Shown: positions 7,882-17,027, counted from the first letter of the stretch. The stretch: DNA of 64,000 nucleotides from Geminocystis sp. NIES-3709 (GCF_001548115.1 NZ_AP014821.1:3847262-3911261), one strand, 5' to 3'. A program made the numbers and translations. The notes: generated from the sequence alone by a model not told the origin.

Positions 7882-9432
7882 TTAGTTGGGTTTTTCAATG
7901 CGCTCCCAACCATCAGGAGAACCCAAAGCTGGACTAACAACATTGTTAAGATAAGTTGCTAATTCGGCGTTGGTAGCACCTGTACCTAAATGGGCAACGT
8001 GGTTACCTTGACCACCGCCATCCCAACTGTTAATCCAATATACCCCTCTGTTATTAGGATTCTGAGTGCCACCAGTGGACATATTAAGACCTCCAGTACC
8101 AGCATAACAACCTTGAGCTTGACCACCACCATTAATATCTAAATCATAGGTAGGAGCATGAATAAAAGCAGAACAGATAGAAGCATTACCGCCAAGGTGA
8201 ATATCTCCGTTAGCTGACTTACCAATAATTCTTAACTGTAATTCTCCAGTGTTGGCAGGATAAACTAAGTTACCGCCACTGATTTGGATACGAGAGTTTT
8301 TAATGGCGGATTGTCCACCTTGTAGATCAATATCACCACTTACATATACTGTTACTTTGTCGTATTTACCACTAGGTACACCAACTCGATCGGGTACATT
8401 AACAGTAAAATCTCCTGTAATAGAACTAATTGTATAACGATATTCACGAGTTCCATCCGCATTGGTGATGTAAGGAGCAGCTGAACCAGTAGCACTAATA
8501 TCCGTAGCACTAGGAACAGTAACACCACTGGTAGAAGTTATAGCTCTGAAATTAGCTGTAGGAGTTGCAGGAGTTGCAGGCATAGTCATGTTTGTACCAA
8601 TGATCTTATAACCTGATACGTCAAAAGGAGAACTAGAAAAAATATTGCCAGAACTAGGACAAGTTACGAGAATATTTGTTCTAATATCCGATGAACTAGA
8701 AGGAGATTTTACCCAAAGTCCAATGCCTTCTCCATTAACCGAAGGAATGGAGTCCGCCACAGAACGAGTATTACTAACAACAGGAAATGTTACGTTTGTA
8801 TAATATTCAGCCCCAGAACCATTTGTTCCGCCGACTCTTCCGCCTATTTGCATCGTACCGTTATCATAAGTTAATAAACGATAGGAAAGAGACTCTCCAG
8901 AGGGAAGATTGGGGAGACTTGCCCATGTAGTAGTAGGAGTTCCTGAATTTCCAGCCGTTACACCAATGCCCGTACTCAAGTTAGATACAACAGTATTTGC
9001 TGTTGGCGTAGCGGTAGTAGGGAGGTTGTTACAAGCACTACTAGAAGAACCACTGGTGTTTGCTTGAAAAGAAGGACTTGAGGTTAGTTGATTGTTACCT
9101 TGTAACTCAGTGATTTTAGCGGCAATGGCGGTATTATTCCAGTTAGTGCTAGGCAAGGTGAGTAAAACAGGGTTTTTTCTTAAAAAGTCTTGTATCTGTG
9201 TTGCTCCAGCCTGTACTGCTTTTTCGGCTTGTACTGCTTGTTGAGTATTAGTTGCAGTTAATTTATTACTGTTTGCCTTTGCTACCATAACAACTCCCGC
9301 AGTAATAGCCACTAAAGAAAATCCTAATACGGCAAGAAATGTAAAACCTTTTTCTTCTTTAAGGTTCGCTCTATATATTAGGGTTAGTAAATTATTAAAG
9401 TTTTGGTTAATTTCATTTATTTTTTTATTCAT
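7882..9432 (-). CDS. PilX/GspK-like large minor pilin, first gene of pilin operon
   Basis: A 516-aa protein. The N-terminus has a prepilin-like junction KEEKGFTFLAVLGF near residue 29, followed by a hydrophobic helix (SLVAITAGVVMVAK). The residue five after the presumed cleavage point is Ala, not Glu. Absence of Glu5 is a known property of the tip pseudopilin GspK and PilX-like proteins. The large secreted part is Ser/Thr/Gly/Asn-rich, with a stretch (VSGDIDLQGGQSAIKNSRIQ) that looks beta-helical. The gene heads a minus-strand operon with three other pilin-like genes. There is an upstream AT-rich leader of about 600 bp. The exact function is unknown; surface pilus tip or motility is likely. 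Confidence 0.7.
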   Translation of the reverse strand: MNKKINEINQNFNNLLTLIYRANLKEEKGFTFLAVLGFSLVAITAGVVMVAKANSNKLTATNTQQAVQAEKAVQAGATQIQDFLRKNPVLLTLPSTNWNNTAIAAKITELQGNNQLTSSPSFQANTSGSSSSACNNLPTTATPTANTVVSNLSTGIGVTAGNSGTPTTTWASLPNLPSGESLSYRLLTYDNGTMQIGGRVGGTNGSGAEYYTNVTFPVVSNTRSVADSIPSVNGEGIGLWVKSPSSSSDIRTNILVTCPSSGNIFSSSPFDVSGYKIIGTNMTMPATPATPTANFRAITSTSGVTVPSATDISATGSAAPYITNADGTREYRYTISSITGDFTVNVPDRVGVPSGKYDKVTVYVSGDIDLQGGQSAIKNSRIQISGGNLVYPANTGELQLRIIGKSANGDIHLGGNASICSAFIHAPTYDLDINGGGQAQGCYAGTGGLNMSTGGTQNPNNRGVYWINSWDGGGQGNHVAHLGTGATNAELATYLNNVVSPALGSPDGWERIEKPN

Positions 9433-10051
9433 GGCTTTATTCTCTTTATTCGTTTATTATTTAGAATTATTTTGATTTACATTACTTGAGCGTTCACTAT
9501 TCCCTGTTTTACCTCTATGCTTTTAATGGTGATATAAATAATATAAATTTTTGTTACTGATATAGCATTTCTGAATGTTTTATGATACTTATCTCCTCAT
9601 TCAAATTACGAGTCAATAGTAATTGCCGAGAAGATACCATGAAACAAGTGGATTTGTTATATTTACTTAATTAATTTTAAAAAATGGAATTCTATCTACT
9701 ATAATGTACTGATTATTAGGAAAAACATACAGTATATTCACTTAAATTTTATATGAAGTTTCTGTAAAGTTTATAAAGAGATTATTTAATATTTAGGTAG
9801 TGAGTATTTGATCTTAAATATTCGTTAACAAGAAAGATGAAAGATAAAAATTTTGGTTGTTATTCTACGAATATAATATAAATTGAGCCTTGAGAACTTA
9901 ATAACTATGTTGATTATGAGAAGGTAGTGATTTTAACTAAGTAATGTAAACTTGATCTCCTAAAAGCTATTTTCATTCACATCAGAAGTATTCAATAATT
10001 TGATTTATATGATATTCTTTTTTACATTTCTCATAGTATCGTTGCTAATTA
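9433..10051. other. Long non-coding spacer upstream of the pilin operon
   Basis: About 620 AT-rich bases between the start of the pilin operon and the end of rsmI. No open frame longer than a few codons, no RNA fold and no dispersed repeat was recognised. It probably contains the operon promoter and a long leader. I found no convincing CRP-type palindrome (TGTGA-N6-TCACA), although a homologous-looking operon in Synechocystis is CRP-controlled. Confidence 0.4.
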
Positions 10052-10879
10052 TTAATTGTTCATTAGTTTATAAATTTCTCGACGGGAAAGGTTTGTCTCT
10101 TTAGCTAAAAGTTGACTAGCTTCGGTTTTACTCATTCCTTGCTCGATTAACTGAATCATTTCCTCTTTAATTTCCGTTTCTGAAAGATTAATTTGATCGA
10201 AATCTTGATTTCCTTCTAAAATAATTGTATATTCTCCTTTCGGCTCTCGATTTTGATATAGTTCGATCGAGCTTTGAATTGTACCACGCCAAATAGTTTC
10301 ATGAAGTTTCGTTAATTCTCTAGCTAAAACAATGAGGCGATTGTTGTCAAAAAATTGAGAAAAATCCGTAAGGGTTTTGATAAGGCGATGGGGTGCTTCA
10401 TAAAAAATCATTGTCCGTTTTTCTCGTTGTAAACTTTGCAGTAAGTCATCTCTTAATTTTTTTTTCGTGGGCAAAAATCCTTCAAAACAGAATCTTTCTG
10501 TGGTTAAACCAGAAGCAATTAAACCATTAATTCCGGCGATCGCTCCAGGTATGGGTATAATGTTAATATGGGCTTCTATACAAGCTAAGACTAAATTGTA
10601 GCCCGGATCTGAAATAGCTGGAGTACCTGCATCGGTGACTAAGGCAATATTTAAGCCACTCAATAATTTATCCAATAATTCTTTAACTCTTGCTTGATGG
10701 TTATGTTGATGATAACTGATGGTTGGGGTTTTGATTTGATAATGATGTAATAATTTCCCCGTGTGTCGGGTATCTTCGGCGGCGATTAAATCTACAGTTT
10801 GTAAGGTTTCGATCGCACGAAATGTAATATCTTTTAAATTTCCGATGGGAGTAGCTACGAGATAAAGTATTCCTGTCAC
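10052..10879 (-). CDS. rsmI: 16S rRNA (cytidine1402-2'-O)-methyltransferase RsmI
   Basis: Methylates the ribose of C1402 in the decoding centre of 16S rRNA using S-adenosylmethionine. I place the start at the GTG at 10879, giving 276 aa that begin VTGILYLVATPIGNLKDIT, the classical RsmI N-terminus. An ATG further upstream (10936) is open, but the extra 19 residues are encoded by a simple heptamer repeat and are not family-like. Other motifs seen are AAEDTRHTGKLLHHY, YHQHN, VTDAGTPAISDPGY and IFYEAPHRL, all typical. The C-terminal helix-turn-helix-like tail (SKTEASQLLAKETNLSRREIY) is complete. The gene is divergent from a small conserved gene at 10971. Confidence 0.93.
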   Translation of the reverse strand: MTGILYLVATPIGNLKDITFRAIETLQTVDLIAAEDTRHTGKLLHHYQIKTPTISYHQHNHQARVKELLDKLLSGLNIALVTDAGTPAISDPGYNLVLACIEAHINIIPIPGAIAGINGLIASGLTTERFCFEGFLPTKKKLRDDLLQSLQREKRTMIFYEAPHRLIKTLTDFSQFFDNNRLIVLARELTKLHETIWRGTIQSSIELYQNREPKGEYTIILEGNQDFDQINLSETEIKEEMIQLIEQGMSKTEASQLLAKETNLSRREIYKLMNN

Positions 10880-10897
10880 GATGATAATTGACAATTT

Positions 10898-10925
10898 ACA
10901 ATGAACAATGAACAATGAACAATGA
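10898..10925. repeat. Heptamer tandem repeat (ACAATGA)x4
   Basis: Four perfect copies of ACAATGA lie between rsmI and the divergent gene, followed by degenerate continuation (ATAATAAACAATAAATAATT). Short tandem heptamers are common spacers in filamentous and some unicellular cyanobacteria. A related stretch (CAATGAACAATGTACAATTG) occurs at about 62776. Confidence 0.85.
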
Positions 10926-10970
10926 ATAATAAACAATAAATAATTAAAATCAACTATTATTATTAATTTT

Positions 10971-11309
10971 ATGAGCCAATTTACCCTTAATCTTCTTCAA
11001 GGTTCAATATCTTTCAATTTTAGTATTAGTGCGGCCGAAAAACTTAAGGAAGAAATCGCTGTTTTGATGGAAAGTTTAAAAGTTATTGCTATACAAGCTA
11101 AAAGTGGTGGTAAACCTAAGCAACAAAAACCGATGGAATATCAACATACTGGAGATGTTTTCTTTGAAGTTTTTTGTAATCCAAATATTTATGCTAGTCC
11201 TTTTTCTGCTAAAGTTTTGATTACTATCAGAGACGATCGTTTAAGATTAACTTCGGAAGCAGAGTTAACTCGTTTAATGGAAGATTTAGATCAATACTTA
11301 AATAATTAG
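10971..11309 (+). CDS. Conserved hypothetical protein, 112 aa
   Basis: I do not recognise a named family. The protein is soluble, with an amphipathic helix (ISAAEKLKEEIAVLMESL) near residues 19-36, a central Lys/Gln-rich loop (KSGGKPKQQKP) and beta-rich segments (DVFFEVFCNPN; KVLITIRDDRLRLTSE). The C-terminus is an acidic helix. It is divergent from rsmI with a 91-bp gap from the rsmI GTG and reads in the normal codon style of the window. It could be a small cyanobacterial protein of unknown role. No catalytic motif is seen. Confidence 0.7.
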   Translation: MSQFTLNLLQGSISFNFSISAAEKLKEEIAVLMESLKVIAIQAKSGGKPKQQKPMEYQHTGDVFFEVFCNPNIYASPFSAKVLITIRDDRLRLTSEAELTRLMEDLDQYLNN

Positions 11310-11327
11310 GAATTAGTAATGAAAAAA

Positions 11328-11481
11328 CAAAAAAAAAGGTATTAGGTGTTAGGTATTAGGTTAAATGCAAACTGTTAATTTATAACAAATTTATGTTTCA
11401 ATTCTTATAATTTTGATAATGCAAACATTCTAACGTTTATTTTATCTGAAATTTATTATAACTACCTGTAAAAGAGCCAAA
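11328..11481 (+). repeat. Dispersed intergenic repeat, family R2, copy 1
   Basis: Begins AAGGTATTAGGTGTTAGG, contains AAACTGTTAATTTATAACAA and ends TAACTACCTGTAAAAGAGCC. The same order of blocks is found at 14646-14825 and, inverted, at 48138-48262. It carries no open frame and lies in the spacer before the CO2 hydration gene. Confidence 0.6.
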
Positions 11482-11533
11482 CAAATCAATTTTAAATTAT
11501 AAATTATCATTAAATTATTAACTATTAATCATT

Positions 11534-12673
11534 ATGGTAAATATTTCTCTTGAAGCCTCAAAACATCCTTTAGCTGAATATATTCATCGTTTGGAATCAG
11601 GAAAGAGTCTGTTAACAGATACTCCCCAAAATGTAATAGAAGTGGTAGGTATTTTAAAGTCTTATGGTGTTGTTTTGGATGCCTATTCCAATAACTTGAA
11701 TTATATTGCTGAACATCAATTTTTAGTTTTATTTCCCTTCTTTAAATATTTTGATGGTAAAATTTCGCCAGATAAACTTTTACGGCATTGGTGGCACGAT
11801 CGAATTAATTTTGAGTATGCAGAATATTGTATGCGCGCAATGTTATGGCATGGGGGCGGTAAGTTAGATGAATATGTGGATAGTTCAGAGTTTTCGATCG
11901 CCACAAAGAAAGCTATTACAGCGAAATTAAAAGGAAACTTAATTATAGGCACGTTAAATAAGTTATTTCCCGAATTTTTGCCCGAACAAATTAAAATGTT
12001 AGCTTATTACTCCGCATTAGGTCAATTTTGGCGGATTATGAGTGATATTTTTATAAGTCTTTCCGATAAATATGACAACGGTGAGATAAACTCGATCGAA
12101 GAAATAGTAAAACATATCTTAGATGGCTTAGTAGCAGATGCCAATAAACCCATTACTTACGCCGTAGAGATTAATGGCAAAATCCATGAATTAATTCCTC
12201 ATAGTGCGGGGTTAACCTTCCTTATGGATACAGCAGTACCTTATGTTGAAGCCGTTTTCTTTCGTGGTACTCCGTTTTTGGGTACAGTATCATTTAATGC
12301 TCAAGAATATCAAATACCATTTGATCAATCCTTGTTTACCTATGGTGCATTATACGCTGATCCGTTACCCGTTGGTAGTGCTGGTATTCCTCCCACTCTT
12401 TTAATGCAAGATATGCGTCATTTTATCCCCGAATATTTACACCAAATTTATCGTCAAAGTTTGCGAGAAGAAGATGATTTATTAGTAAAAATTTGTATCA
12501 GTTTTCAAAAATCTATGTACTGCGTAACAACCGCCGCTTTACAAGGATTAGCACCTTATCCCCTAAATACCGATAATACTGAGGAAAAACAAGCCAATCG
12601 TAAATATTTAGAACAATGGATGAATCGTTTTACCACTTCTCGTATTTTAGAGGTAAATGAAATAAGTAAATAA
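11534..12673 (+). CDS. cupB: CO2 hydration protein (ChpXY family), CupB/ChpX-like
   Basis: Soluble subunit that associates with NDH-1 CO2-uptake complexes and converts CO2 to bicarbonate on the cytoplasmic side of the thylakoid membrane. The 379-aa product shows the ChpXY hallmarks: SLLTDTPQNVIEVVGILKSYGVVLDAY, HWWHDRINFEYAEYCMRAM, WHGGG, and TAVPYVEAVFFRGTPFLGTV. The His-rich HWWHDR segment and downstream conserved acidic residues are candidates for metal binding. CupA proteins are longer by my recollection, and cupA normally directly follows ndhD3. The shorter length and isolated position here favour CupB. It stands alone on the plus strand, about 9 kb from ndhF and ndhD. Confidence 0.85.
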   Translation: MVNISLEASKHPLAEYIHRLESGKSLLTDTPQNVIEVVGILKSYGVVLDAYSNNLNYIAEHQFLVLFPFFKYFDGKISPDKLLRHWWHDRINFEYAEYCMRAMLWHGGGKLDEYVDSSEFSIATKKAITAKLKGNLIIGTLNKLFPEFLPEQIKMLAYYSALGQFWRIMSDIFISLSDKYDNGEINSIEEIVKHILDGLVADANKPITYAVEINGKIHELIPHSAGLTFLMDTAVPYVEAVFFRGTPFLGTVSFNAQEYQIPFDQSLFTYGALYADPLPVGSAGIPPTLLMQDMRHFIPEYLHQIYRQSLREEDDLLVKICISFQKSMYCVTTAALQGLAPYPLNTDNTEEKQANRKYLEQWMNRFTTSRILEVNEISK

Positions 12674-12866
12674 AAAAATATGTTAATTAAGTTAACACAA
12701 GATATATAGATAAAAGCAAGGTATTAGTGATTAGGTAATAGATAATAGCTGACAGTTGATAGCTAATAGCTACCTAAATCAAAGATTTTTGCGTCAAACT
12801 TAGATATAAATAGTTTGAAATAATTTATTTTTAAATTCATAATTATTAATAGTTGATTGATGAAAA

Positions 12867-14075
12867 ATGACTCAAGATAGCAATATTTCTCTTTCCATAA
12901 TTGTTAAAAATGAGGCAAAAAATTTACCTGATTGTCTCAAAAGTATCCAAAATTTTGTTCATGAAATTATTTTAATAGATACTGGTTCAACAGATAACAC
13001 AAAAGATATTGCGAAAAATTTTGGAGCAAAAGTATATGATTATTCATGGCAGGATGATTTTGCTGAAGCTAGAAATTATGGGTTAAAATTTGTCAATACA
13101 GAATGGGTTTTAGTTTTAGATGCTGATGAAGTTTTAAGTCCTTCTATTATCCCTTATATTCAAGAAGTAATAAAAAAAGAAGATACTCTGGTAGTGAATC
13201 TTATCAGGGAAGAAATAGGCGCACTTTCTTCTCCTTTTTCTCAACTATCTCGTCTATTTCGTCGCCATCCTGACATCAAATTTTCTCGCCCTTATCATGC
13301 GTTGATTGATGATGCGGTTTTAGCCTTACAAAAAAAAGAAACTTATTGGAAAATTATTGACTTGCCTGATGTTGCTATTCAACATTATGGTTATCAGCCA
13401 GAAATTATTGCCTCCCAAAATAAAACACAACGTGCTTTAAAAGCAATGGAATCTTATTTGAGTAAAAATCCTCATGATGCTTATGTGTGCAGTAAATTGG
13501 GTGCTTTATATATTGACATGGGAAATGTCAAAAAAGGTCTAAAATTGCTTAAGACGGGCTTAAAATCTAATTTAGGCGATACTCCAACGTTATTTGAACT
13601 GCACTATCATCTTGCTAATGCTTTTGTTGAAGAAAAACAATGGGAAACGGCAGTGAAACATTATCAAAAATCGATCGAGTTACCAATTTTAGGTAAACTA
13701 AAGTTAGGTGCTTATCTTAATTTTGGTAGTCTTTGTTATCAAAGAAAAGATTATGATAATGCCTTAAAATTATATCAAGCCTGTGTTGCGATCGAGCCTA
13801 ATTTTGCTTTAGCCTATTATAATCTAGGTTTAACTTATCGTGCAATGGGACGTAATTTTAAAGCTATTGAAGCATATCAAAACGCTATTAAACTAAATTC
13901 TGATTATCCTTGGTCATATCAAAATTTAGGAGTATTATTACTTAAGCAAGGAGAAATGGAAGATAGTGTTAAAGCCTTTCAAGAAGCCTATAATTTGCAT
14001 AAAATCCAAAATCCTATGATAGCTAAACAACTTCAACAAGAGTTAGTCAATATGGGAATAAACTTAATTGATTAG
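12867..14075 (+). CDS. Family 2 glycosyltransferase with C-terminal TPR repeats
   Basis: A 402-aa protein with a GT2 domain at residues 7-110. It shows LSIIVKNEAKNLPDCLKSI at the nucleotide-sugar fold start, IDTGSTDNTKDIA, and the DxD motif VLDADEVLSP near residue 88. From about residue 200 to the end there are tandem TPR motifs, for example YNLGLTYRAMGRNFKAIEAY and YQNLGVLLLKQGEMEDSVKAF. This GT2-TPR architecture occurs often in cyanobacteria and resembles protein glycosyltransferases such as the SunS type. The acceptor is not known. It is monocistronic, with spacers on both sides. Confidence 0.85.
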   Translation: MTQDSNISLSIIVKNEAKNLPDCLKSIQNFVHEIILIDTGSTDNTKDIAKNFGAKVYDYSWQDDFAEARNYGLKFVNTEWVLVLDADEVLSPSIIPYIQEVIKKEDTLVVNLIREEIGALSSPFSQLSRLFRRHPDIKFSRPYHALIDDAVLALQKKETYWKIIDLPDVAIQHYGYQPEIIASQNKTQRALKAMESYLSKNPHDAYVCSKLGALYIDMGNVKKGLKLLKTGLKSNLGDTPTLFELHYHLANAFVEEKQWETAVKHYQKSIELPILGKLKLGAYLNFGSLCYQRKDYDNALKLYQACVAIEPNFALAYYNLGLTYRAMGRNFKAIEAYQNAIKLNSDYPWSYQNLGVLLLKQGEMEDSVKAFQEAYNLHKIQNPMIAKQLQQELVNMGINLID

Positions 14076-14197
14076 TTTTATGGTGCTTTTCCCATGAATA
14101 AATCACATTTTTATCTCTCGCAAAGTCGCAAAGAAGAATGCAAAGTTGGCTTTAAAGAAATGAAAACTGTTTTAAAATATAAAAATAATTTCTAAAA

Positions 14198-14644
14198 TTA
14201 ATAAAACTTATCCGCACGTTGATGAAGAATACCAACTTCTATAAAATTATTTCCCGTGGGAATATATCCGTTTTTTTGATAAAATTCGAGGCTTTCTTGT
14301 CGTGAGTGAAGGTAAAAATGGTTAATTCCTAAATCATAAAAAACTCTTTCAATTTTGTTTAGTAATAAACTGCCAATACCTTTTTCTTGATAGTCAGGTA
14401 TTACTAACATTTGCTTAATTTTTACTTTGTTATTTTCCTGAATGCCCAAGACACAACCAACTATTTTATTATCATCATAAGCCATTATATGATGAGCAAT
14501 TCGATCGAGGTTCAAATCTTCAGGAGTAAATTCAATGCCTAAAGGAGTGCGAAGATATTTTTGTCTTATTTCTTTGGCTTGATAATATTCTGTTGATCCA
14601 AAGTTGAAGGATTTTATTAGTATGTGATTAGGTAAAATAGACAT
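14198..14644 (-). CDS. GNAT-family N-acetyltransferase
   Basis: A 148-aa acetyl-CoA-dependent acetyltransferase of the GNAT superfamily. The acetyl-CoA pyrophosphate-binding motif is visible as VIPDYQEKGIGSLLLNKIE around residues 81-99 (Q/RxxGxG/A). The flanking strand KIKQMLVI and the C-terminal HSRQESLEFYQKNGYIP are typical. The substrate cannot be told from sequence. It is a single gene convergent with the glycosyltransferase and divergent from the hydrolase at 14883. Confidence 0.85.
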   Translation of the reverse strand: MSILPNHILIKSFNFGSTEYYQAKEIRQKYLRTPLGIEFTPEDLNLDRIAHHIMAYDDNKIVGCVLGIQENNKVKIKQMLVIPDYQEKGIGSLLLNKIERVFYDLGINHFYLHSRQESLEFYQKNGYIPTGNNFIEVGILHQRADKFY

Positions 14645-14645
14645 T

Positions 14646-14825
14646 AAAAAAAGGTGTTAGGTTTTAGATAATAGGTTTTAGGTGAAATTAAAACTCCTAG
14701 TTTATAAAAACGGCATTTTTGAAATGGTTAAGACTATATAAATTAAAGTTTCCTAGGTGTGGTGTGCCTTTGGCATCGATTATTTTCTAGTAATTTATCA
14801 TAACTACTGTAGAAGAGCCAATATT
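14646..14825 (+). repeat. Dispersed intergenic repeat, family R2, copy 2
   Basis: Contains AAGGTGTTAGGTTTTAG, TAGGTGAAATTAAAACT, GCATTTTTGAAATGGTTAAG, then TAATTTATCATAACTACTG and AGAAGAGCCAA. It matches the inverted copy at 48138-48262 in the same block order. A short piece GTGTGCCTTTGGCATCG (about 14762-14778) also matches, on the opposite strand, the palindromic repeat at about 27073. Confidence 0.65.
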
Positions 14826-14882
14826 ATAAACTTATTTCATTGTCAATTTTCAATAAATATTTAAACTAAAAATATCTTAAAA

Positions 14883-15797
14883 ATGAGCGATAAATTACTA
14901 TCTTTAGAATGTAGTAAAAATATTGGCAATCAACGAGATTGGATTTGGAGAGGTTGGCGCATTCGTTATACTTTTCAACGAGTAGCGGTAGAAAATCAAT
15001 CAAATGATATACCTATTATACTTTTACACGGTTTTGGTGCATCTTTAAACCATTGGCGATATAATATTCCTGTTTTAAGTCAATATCATACAGTGTATGC
15101 TCTTGATTTACTAGGTTTTGGCACATCGAAAAAAGCCTATACGGATTATGGTATAGAATTGTGGTCAAAATTAGTCTATGATTTTTGGCATACTTTTATT
15201 ACTAAACCTTGTATAATCATTGGTAATTCGATCGGATCATTAATTGCTTTAAATACTGTTGCTCAATATCCTATCATCACAAAAGAATTAGTAATGTTGA
15301 GTTTACCTGATATTTACTCAAGACAAAAAATTCAACCTTTTATTGAAAAATTAGAAAACCTAGTCGCTTCACCTCTACTTATTCGTCTAATTTTTTATTT
15401 AGCACGTCAACCTAGTTTTATTCGTCGTTGCTTAAAAGTTGCCTATATTGATCATACTAATATCAATGATGAATTAGTTAATTTTATCACTAATGCAACT
15501 CTCGATCGAGGTTCTGCTCGTGCTTTAATAGCTTTAAGTAAATCTGTTAAAAAGTTTCCTTTTTCTGCGGAAGAATTACTCAAACAAATTGATATTCCTA
15601 TTTTATTACTTTGGGGTAAACTCGATCGACTTATTCCTCCCAATTATGCTCAAAAATTAGCACAAGTAAACCCAAAAATAGAACTAAAATTGTTAGATAA
15701 TTTGGGACATTGTATTCATGATGAATCACCTAAATTATTTCATAAAATATTTTTTGATTGGCGAAGAAAATTAATTAATACTAATTGTGAAAGCTGA
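14883..15797 (+). CDS. Alpha/beta-fold hydrolase
   Basis: A 304-aa alpha/beta hydrolase. The oxyanion-hole motif LLHGFGASLNHW is near residue 47. The nucleophile elbow is GNSIGS with Ser116. The catalytic Asp lies in the WGKLDRLIPP region and His276 in LGHCIHDE. The set is complete, so it is probably active. Cyanobacterial members of this subgroup are annotated as esterase- or haloperoxidase-like, and plant chloroplast homologues exist. The substrate is unknown. It is convergent with the aminotransferase, with only 16 bases between the stop codons. Confidence 0.88.
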   Translation: MSDKLLSLECSKNIGNQRDWIWRGWRIRYTFQRVAVENQSNDIPIILLHGFGASLNHWRYNIPVLSQYHTVYALDLLGFGTSKKAYTDYGIELWSKLVYDFWHTFITKPCIIIGNSIGSLIALNTVAQYPIITKELVMLSLPDIYSRQKIQPFIEKLENLVASPLLIRLIFYLARQPSFIRRCLKVAYIDHTNINDELVNFITNATLDRGSARALIALSKSVKKFPFSAEELLKQIDIPILLLWGKLDRLIPPNYAQKLAQVNPKIELKLLDNLGHCIHDESPKLFHKIFFDWRRKLINTNCES

Positions 15798-15813
15798 TTT
15801 TTAACATACACAT

Positions 15814-16983
15814 TTATTGATTTAAAAACATAGCTATTTTTTTTACTGCTTCGTGTAAAATTTCTGGTGATTTCACTAACGCAAATCTCACATAACCCTC
15901 ACCACTTTCACCAAAACCAGCACCTGGCGACAAAGCAACTCCATTACTTTTTACTAATTCTACACAAAATTTAATAGAGTCTTTTTGCCATTTTTCTGGT
16001 AATTTTGCCCATACATATAAAGTCGCTTCCGGTGTCGGTACATTCCAACCAATTTTATTTAATTCTTCTATTAAAAAATTTCTCCTTTGTTGATAAATTG
16101 TGACAGTTTCTTTTACACATTCTTGAGAAGAAGTTAACGCCGTCATCGCACCGTTTAAAATTCCCTTATATTGGTTAAAATCAACTACTGATTTAATTTG
16201 TTTTAAAGCAGTAATTAACTGTTTATTTCCAATAGCAAAACCAATTCTAAAACCTCCCATATTATAAGATTTAGAGAAAGTAAAAAACTCGATCGAGATT
16301 TCTTTATTTCTATCAGCTTGTAAAATTGAAGGTGGTTTATTATCACTAAAAACTATATCCATATAAGGAAAATCATGGACTAAAATGATATTATTATCTT
16401 GACAAAATTGAAATGCAGATTCAAAAAAAGATAAAGAAGCCATGGCACTTGTCGGATTATGAGGATAACTTAAAATCATCATTTTTGATTTAACTAAAAC
16501 CTCTGGAGGAATCTCATTGAATTGAGGTAAAAAATTATTTTCTGCTAATAATGGCATTCCATAAATTTGTCCTCCGGCAAGATAAATTCCCCCAGCATGA
16601 GAAGGATAACCCGGATCTAATAATAAAGCATAATCACCTTGATTAATAATAGCTAAAGGTAAATGAGCAGTGCCTTCTTGACAACCAATTAAAGGTAAAA
16701 CTTCTGTGTGATAATCAACAAAAATACCAAATCTTTTCTCATACCAATTAGCCACAACTTTTCTAAATTCGACTGTACCACCATGTAATAAATAACCGTG
16801 ATTTTCTGGATTATTAAGAGATTTTTCGATCGTATTTATAATATGTTTTGATGTAGATATGTCAGATGAACCTAAAGACAAATCAATAATTTTTTTTCCC
16901 TGAGAAATCGCTTCTGTTTTCGCCTTATCCATATCAGCAAAAACATTTTTTTCTAAGGGTTTTATTCTTTCTGAAAATTGCAT
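15814..16983 (-). CDS. Class I/II aminotransferase (LL-diaminopimelate aminotransferase-like)
   Basis: A 389-aa PLP enzyme. The PLP-binding lysine is in TFSKSYNMGGFRIGF (Lys238). Other fold I landmarks are YLLHGGTVEFRKVVANWY, LLDPGYPSHAGG, YPHNPTSAM and the C-terminal FVRFALV-like Arg motif (EGYVRFALV). The closest familiar group is the MalY/AspC-related set that contains LL-diaminopimelate aminotransferase and alanine-type transaminases. The exact substrate is uncertain, so no symbol is given. The gene is followed upstream on the same strand by thioredoxin, with a 44-bp gap, so the two may be co-transcribed. Confidence 0.85.
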   Translation of the reverse strand: MQFSERIKPLEKNVFADMDKAKTEAISQGKKIIDLSLGSSDISTSKHIINTIEKSLNNPENHGYLLHGGTVEFRKVVANWYEKRFGIFVDYHTEVLPLIGCQEGTAHLPLAIINQGDYALLLDPGYPSHAGGIYLAGGQIYGMPLLAENNFLPQFNEIPPEVLVKSKMMILSYPHNPTSAMASLSFFESAFQFCQDNNIILVHDFPYMDIVFSDNKPPSILQADRNKEISIEFFTFSKSYNMGGFRIGFAIGNKQLITALKQIKSVVDFNQYKGILNGAMTALTSSQECVKETVTIYQQRRNFLIEELNKIGWNVPTPEATLYVWAKLPEKWQKDSIKFCVELVKSNGVALSPGAGFGESGEGYVRFALVKSPEILHEAVKKIAMFLNQ

Positions 16984-17027
16984 ATATATAGTGAATAGTG
17001 ATTTGTTAATTGTTAATTGTTAATTAA

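Noticed and set aside
9433-10051. CRP-type operator upstream of the pilin operon
   Set aside because: No TGTGA-N6-TCACA-like palindrome is visible, though CRP control is known for a similar operon in Synechocystis.
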